NCBI GenBank assembly: GCA_042095835.1
Contig: JBELML010000129.1
Span: 1 to 18,464 of the forward strand
Source: DATFKA01 sp042095835
Lineage (GTDB): Bacteria; Bacteroidota; Bacteroidia; Chitinophagales; Saprospiraceae
DNA: 18,464 bases
Direction of reading: 5' to 3'
Both the position numbers and the translations under genes were made by a program. This document shows positions 16,438-18,464 of the stretch, one piece after another; position 1 is the first letter of the stretch; each line of letters begins with the position of its first letter. A model generated the notes under the pieces. That model saw nothing but the letters and a program-made list of their open reading frames with translations. It made no database searches and was not told where the DNA came from.

Positions 16438-18216
16438 TATCTCCTGTAAATAAGCCCTCCCAATAGGATGCTGATCCAATAACTGTAGTATGGCATTAAT
16501 GCTTAAATGGCGGGTTTGCTGAGAGCTGGGGTCATAATGTAAAGAGTGAATATAATCCTCATTTTCAAAGCCAACTTGTAGACCAAGTAATTCATTTTTT
16601 TGGTTGAATACTGGACTTCCAAGGCGACCAGGATTTTGTAAAAGATTGCTATAGAAAAATGGGCTAGCTTCCGTTTTTATAATTGAGCCATTTTCAATGC
16701 GTAATGTTCCATTTCCTTCCCAATATTTTGTTGGATGATTTAGCTTGAGATATGCCTCTAGGTAATTCTTTTTGAGCGAGTATATTTCATTTGTTTTATC
16801 TCGGTAGGTTTTAATGATCACCTTGTTTTCTTGATCTCTAATTTTAGAAAAAAACTGAAAGGCGATATCTTTTTCTAATCGATCATAGAGTTCTTGTGGA
16901 TGGTTTCGAACCAAATGCAAAAGAGTATCTGTATTGGTAAGAATAGATTCTGAATAAAGGATTTCGGCAAGTAAGTTGTAGTCTTTATTCACTGAACGGA
17001 CTTGCTCGATGATATCTGGATGGATATTCTTTGCTTTGGTATGCTGAAAATATAAGGGTAGGAGGACGCTGGCAATTTTCTGATCTTCCTTGATTGCCCA
17101 CTCTTGAGTTTGTTGGGCTAGGATTTTTTCTAAGGTTTCTACTTCTTTTGATTGATAAGGCCCAAAGAACAACCTTTTTTTAATAGTGAGCAGTGTTACC
17201 AATTTTGCAAGATGCAATTGCACAATTGTCCTTGATGCCTGTAAATGGTTCAATTGGAGCGGCCGCATTTTATCATAAAAGGCATCAAGTGCGAGGTAGG
17301 CTTTAGCAAAAGCTGGATCGGATAGGTTTTCTAGTTCTTTTAACTCCTTATAAAGTAGAATAGAATCCACCTCTAGACTAGCTAATACTTGCTGCTTTTT
17401 AGCCAAACGCCTCTCTAAGCTATCTATTGACTTGGCCTCTTCTAGTTGACTAAGAATTAAACTATCTACTTGAAGACCTATTTTTTGCTTGAGGATATGT
17501 TCAATTTCCAAGCCTTTTTTAGGTAGGTAGAGGTCCGTTTTTACTGGATAACCGTAGCTAAAAACGGAACTATCTTTCTCAATACTTTCCCTATAAAATT
17601 GGACAGCTTGGGAGGAAAAAGGAATATTAGAGGTATTATAAGCCGCACTATTACCTTCACTATCTACGTAGATGCGCAATAAAACAAACCCTATATCGTC
17701 CACCTTTTGAAAACCGACCAATCTCACATCTTTAAAAATCCTGGATTCCATTCTAAAATATTGAAGCCCATTGTTAAAGGCGAGTAAGTTGACGGTATGG
17801 TCTCTTAGCGCTTTGCGTGATCGGCGAATATTTATTCGATTCCGGCTGATGGTCTTTGACTGTTCTTCTTCTGAGGCGTTTTTTTCGATACCCTGATTGA
17901 TCTGCTTGCTTACCTCTTCTTCACTAGTTTGACGGAAAATAAAATATCGATCTAATGGTATTTCTTGCGACCTTTTCTTAGCAAAAAAGGAAATATCGTT
18001 GGCAAGGCTATCAGGCAGCAGTTCTTGTATCTGAGCAAGGCTGGTCAAAACTAATCCTTGTTCTGAAATGAAGACGCCTGTTCCCTGAAAGCTAGTTCGG
18101 ACAATATGCTTTCTTAGATGGCTATCTTGAGGGCCAGGAAACTGTAGGTACTGACCATGCATCGTGCAAGTCAGTACCGTTAGTATAAATCCGAATATTA
18201 TTTTCTGAATGACCAC
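16429..18216 (-). CDS. S46-peptidase-like protein lacking the catalytic residues
   Basis: This 595-residue exported protein has a signal peptide (about 1-21) and resembles S46 dipeptidyl peptidases (DPP7/DPP11, usually about 700 residues), which cleave dipeptides in the periplasm. Matching landmarks are GTGVFISEQGLVLT (45-58), FKDVRLVGF, LLRIYVDSEGN, FSYGYPVKTDLYLP, GSPVFNQKNELLGL (533-546) and the ending RHLSINAILQLLD. The triad appears lost. LTNHHC of active enzymes is LTSLAQ here (57-62), GNSGSP is GRLGSP (Leu532 for Ser), and the segment bearing the conserved GGDxDNW...TGD residues is missing between FKDVRLVGF and LLRIYVD. It is probably a non-catalytic binding protein. GTG at 18216 is the likely start: an in-frame TAA lies just upstream, and no ATG keeps the signal peptide. 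Confidence 0.82.
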   Translation of the reverse strand: MVIQKIIFGFILTVLTCTMHGQYLQFPGPQDSHLRKHIVRTSFQGTGVFISEQGLVLTSLAQIQELLPDSLANDISFFAKKRSQEIPLDRYFIFRQTSEEEVSKQINQGIEKNASEEEQSKTISRNRINIRRSRKALRDHTVNLLAFNNGLQYFRMESRIFKDVRLVGFQKVDDIGFVLLRIYVDSEGNSAAYNTSNIPFSSQAVQFYRESIEKDSSVFSYGYPVKTDLYLPKKGLEIEHILKQKIGLQVDSLILSQLEEAKSIDSLERRLAKKQQVLASLEVDSILLYKELKELENLSDPAFAKAYLALDAFYDKMRPLQLNHLQASRTIVQLHLAKLVTLLTIKKRLFFGPYQSKEVETLEKILAQQTQEWAIKEDQKIASVLLPLYFQHTKAKNIHPDIIEQVRSVNKDYNLLAEILYSESILTNTDTLLHLVRNHPQELYDRLEKDIAFQFFSKIRDQENKVIIKTYRDKTNEIYSLKKNYLEAYLKLNHPTKYWEGNGTLRIENGSIIKTEASPFFYSNLLQNPGRLGSPVFNQKNELLGLQVGFENEDYIHSLHYDPSSQQTRHLSINAILQLLDQHPIGRAYLQEIQK

Positions 18217-18268
18217 AGGTCCTATTTTTTATGCATTAGAATTTCCTCACGACTCATGAACTTTATAC

Positions 18269-18334
18269 CTAAGGAATGAGTCAATAATAAATTAAACATC
18301 TTTACTAGTTCTTTTGCCGCCCAGTTTCGTTAAA
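18269..18334 (-). repeat. Right copy of the 66-nt dispersed repeat
   Basis: The reverse complement of this block matches 41-106 at 63 of 66 bases. It lies about 55 nt upstream of the S46-like gene start, in the same orientation relative to that gene as the left copy is to the kinase gene. Read on the minus strand, a frame open from just after a TAG near the window edge runs about 45 codons through IYAGILLFSEAKNAGD and ends TKLGGKRTSKDV-stop, without an ATG. That makes a short complete gene unlikely here, but a gene-end remnant possible. Confidence 0.9.
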
Positions 18335-18389
18335 AAGCCTCGTAGATGCGCTGCATCGCCTGCGTTTTTTGCCTCACTGAACAGCAAAA
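18312..18389 (-). other. Long imperfect hairpin spanning part of the right repeat
   Basis: TTTTGCCGCCCAGT (18312-18325) faces ACTGAACAGCAAAA (18376-18389). As DNA they match at 11 of 14 positions. In RNA copied from the minus strand, all three mismatches become G.U pairs, giving 14 unbroken pairs. In the opposite RNA they are C.A clashes. Inside lies GATGC-GCT-GCATC (18345-18357), flanked by complementary A- and T-runs (18332-18336 and 18365-18370). The likely structure is a nested stem-loop about 78 nt long. Confidence 0.6.
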
Positions 18390-18464
18390 TACCTGCGTAA
18401 ATCTTGTATACTTTATTAATGCCCCATTCCTAATTCATTTAATCTATTATAAAATTCCAAGTCC

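Noticed and set aside
41..18334. The 18-kb segment as a composite transposon bounded by terminal inverted repeats
   Set aside because: There is no transposase, integrase or target-site duplication, and the enclosed genes are core housekeeping functions. A dispersed repeat family explains the edges better.

Overview
The window looks like chromosomal DNA of a member of the Bacteroidota, most likely near the Saprospiria/Lewinella group. The evidence is a very large secreted protein with a type IX secretion (T9SS) sorting tail and dockerin repeats, an S46-type peptidase relative, a LytS/LytTR pair, a PgpH-type c-di-AMP phosphodiesterase, and TAnnTTTG-type -7 promoter boxes. The placement is inferred from gene content only. 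No rRNA, tRNA, insertion sequence, integrase or CRISPR array was seen.

Layout. 219-2911 (+): histidine kinase and LytTR regulator overlapping by 14 nt, then a DUF2306-like membrane protein. 2966-3758 (-): a small transaldolase followed by two hairpin terminators in tandem. 3943-8643 (-): a 1566-residue T9SS cargo protein. 8771-12666 (-): PgpH-like 7TM-HD phosphodiesterase, PduO-type cobalamin adenosyltransferase, a LolD/MacB-like ABC ATPase and GatC. 12848-14236 (+): deoxynucleoside kinase and a YggS/PLPBP protein. 14418-16343 (+): DnaK. 16429-18216 (-): an S46-like protein that appears to have lost all three catalytic residues; it converges on dnaK over a shared terminator. Most of the window is ordinary housekeeping.

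The least ordinary features are at the two edges. A 66-nt block (63 identities) occurs at 41-106 and, inverted, at 18269-18334. Each copy lies in the same orientation upstream of a start codon. The right copy belongs to a longer structured unit: a 14-bp stem that is unbroken only in minus-strand RNA, because of three G.U pairs, encloses a second hairpin. The left copy carries a different hairpin at the matching position. The same block can also be read as a shared C-terminus ending TKLGGKRTSKDV-stop, with both in-frame differences silent. I read it as a dispersed repeat family that may also mark the ends of an assembly contig. Whether it is structured RNA, a gene-end remnant or both cannot be settled from two copies.

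A cluster of TGAC/GTCA half-sites upstream of dnaK and the catalytically dead S46 homologue are the other points worth following up.
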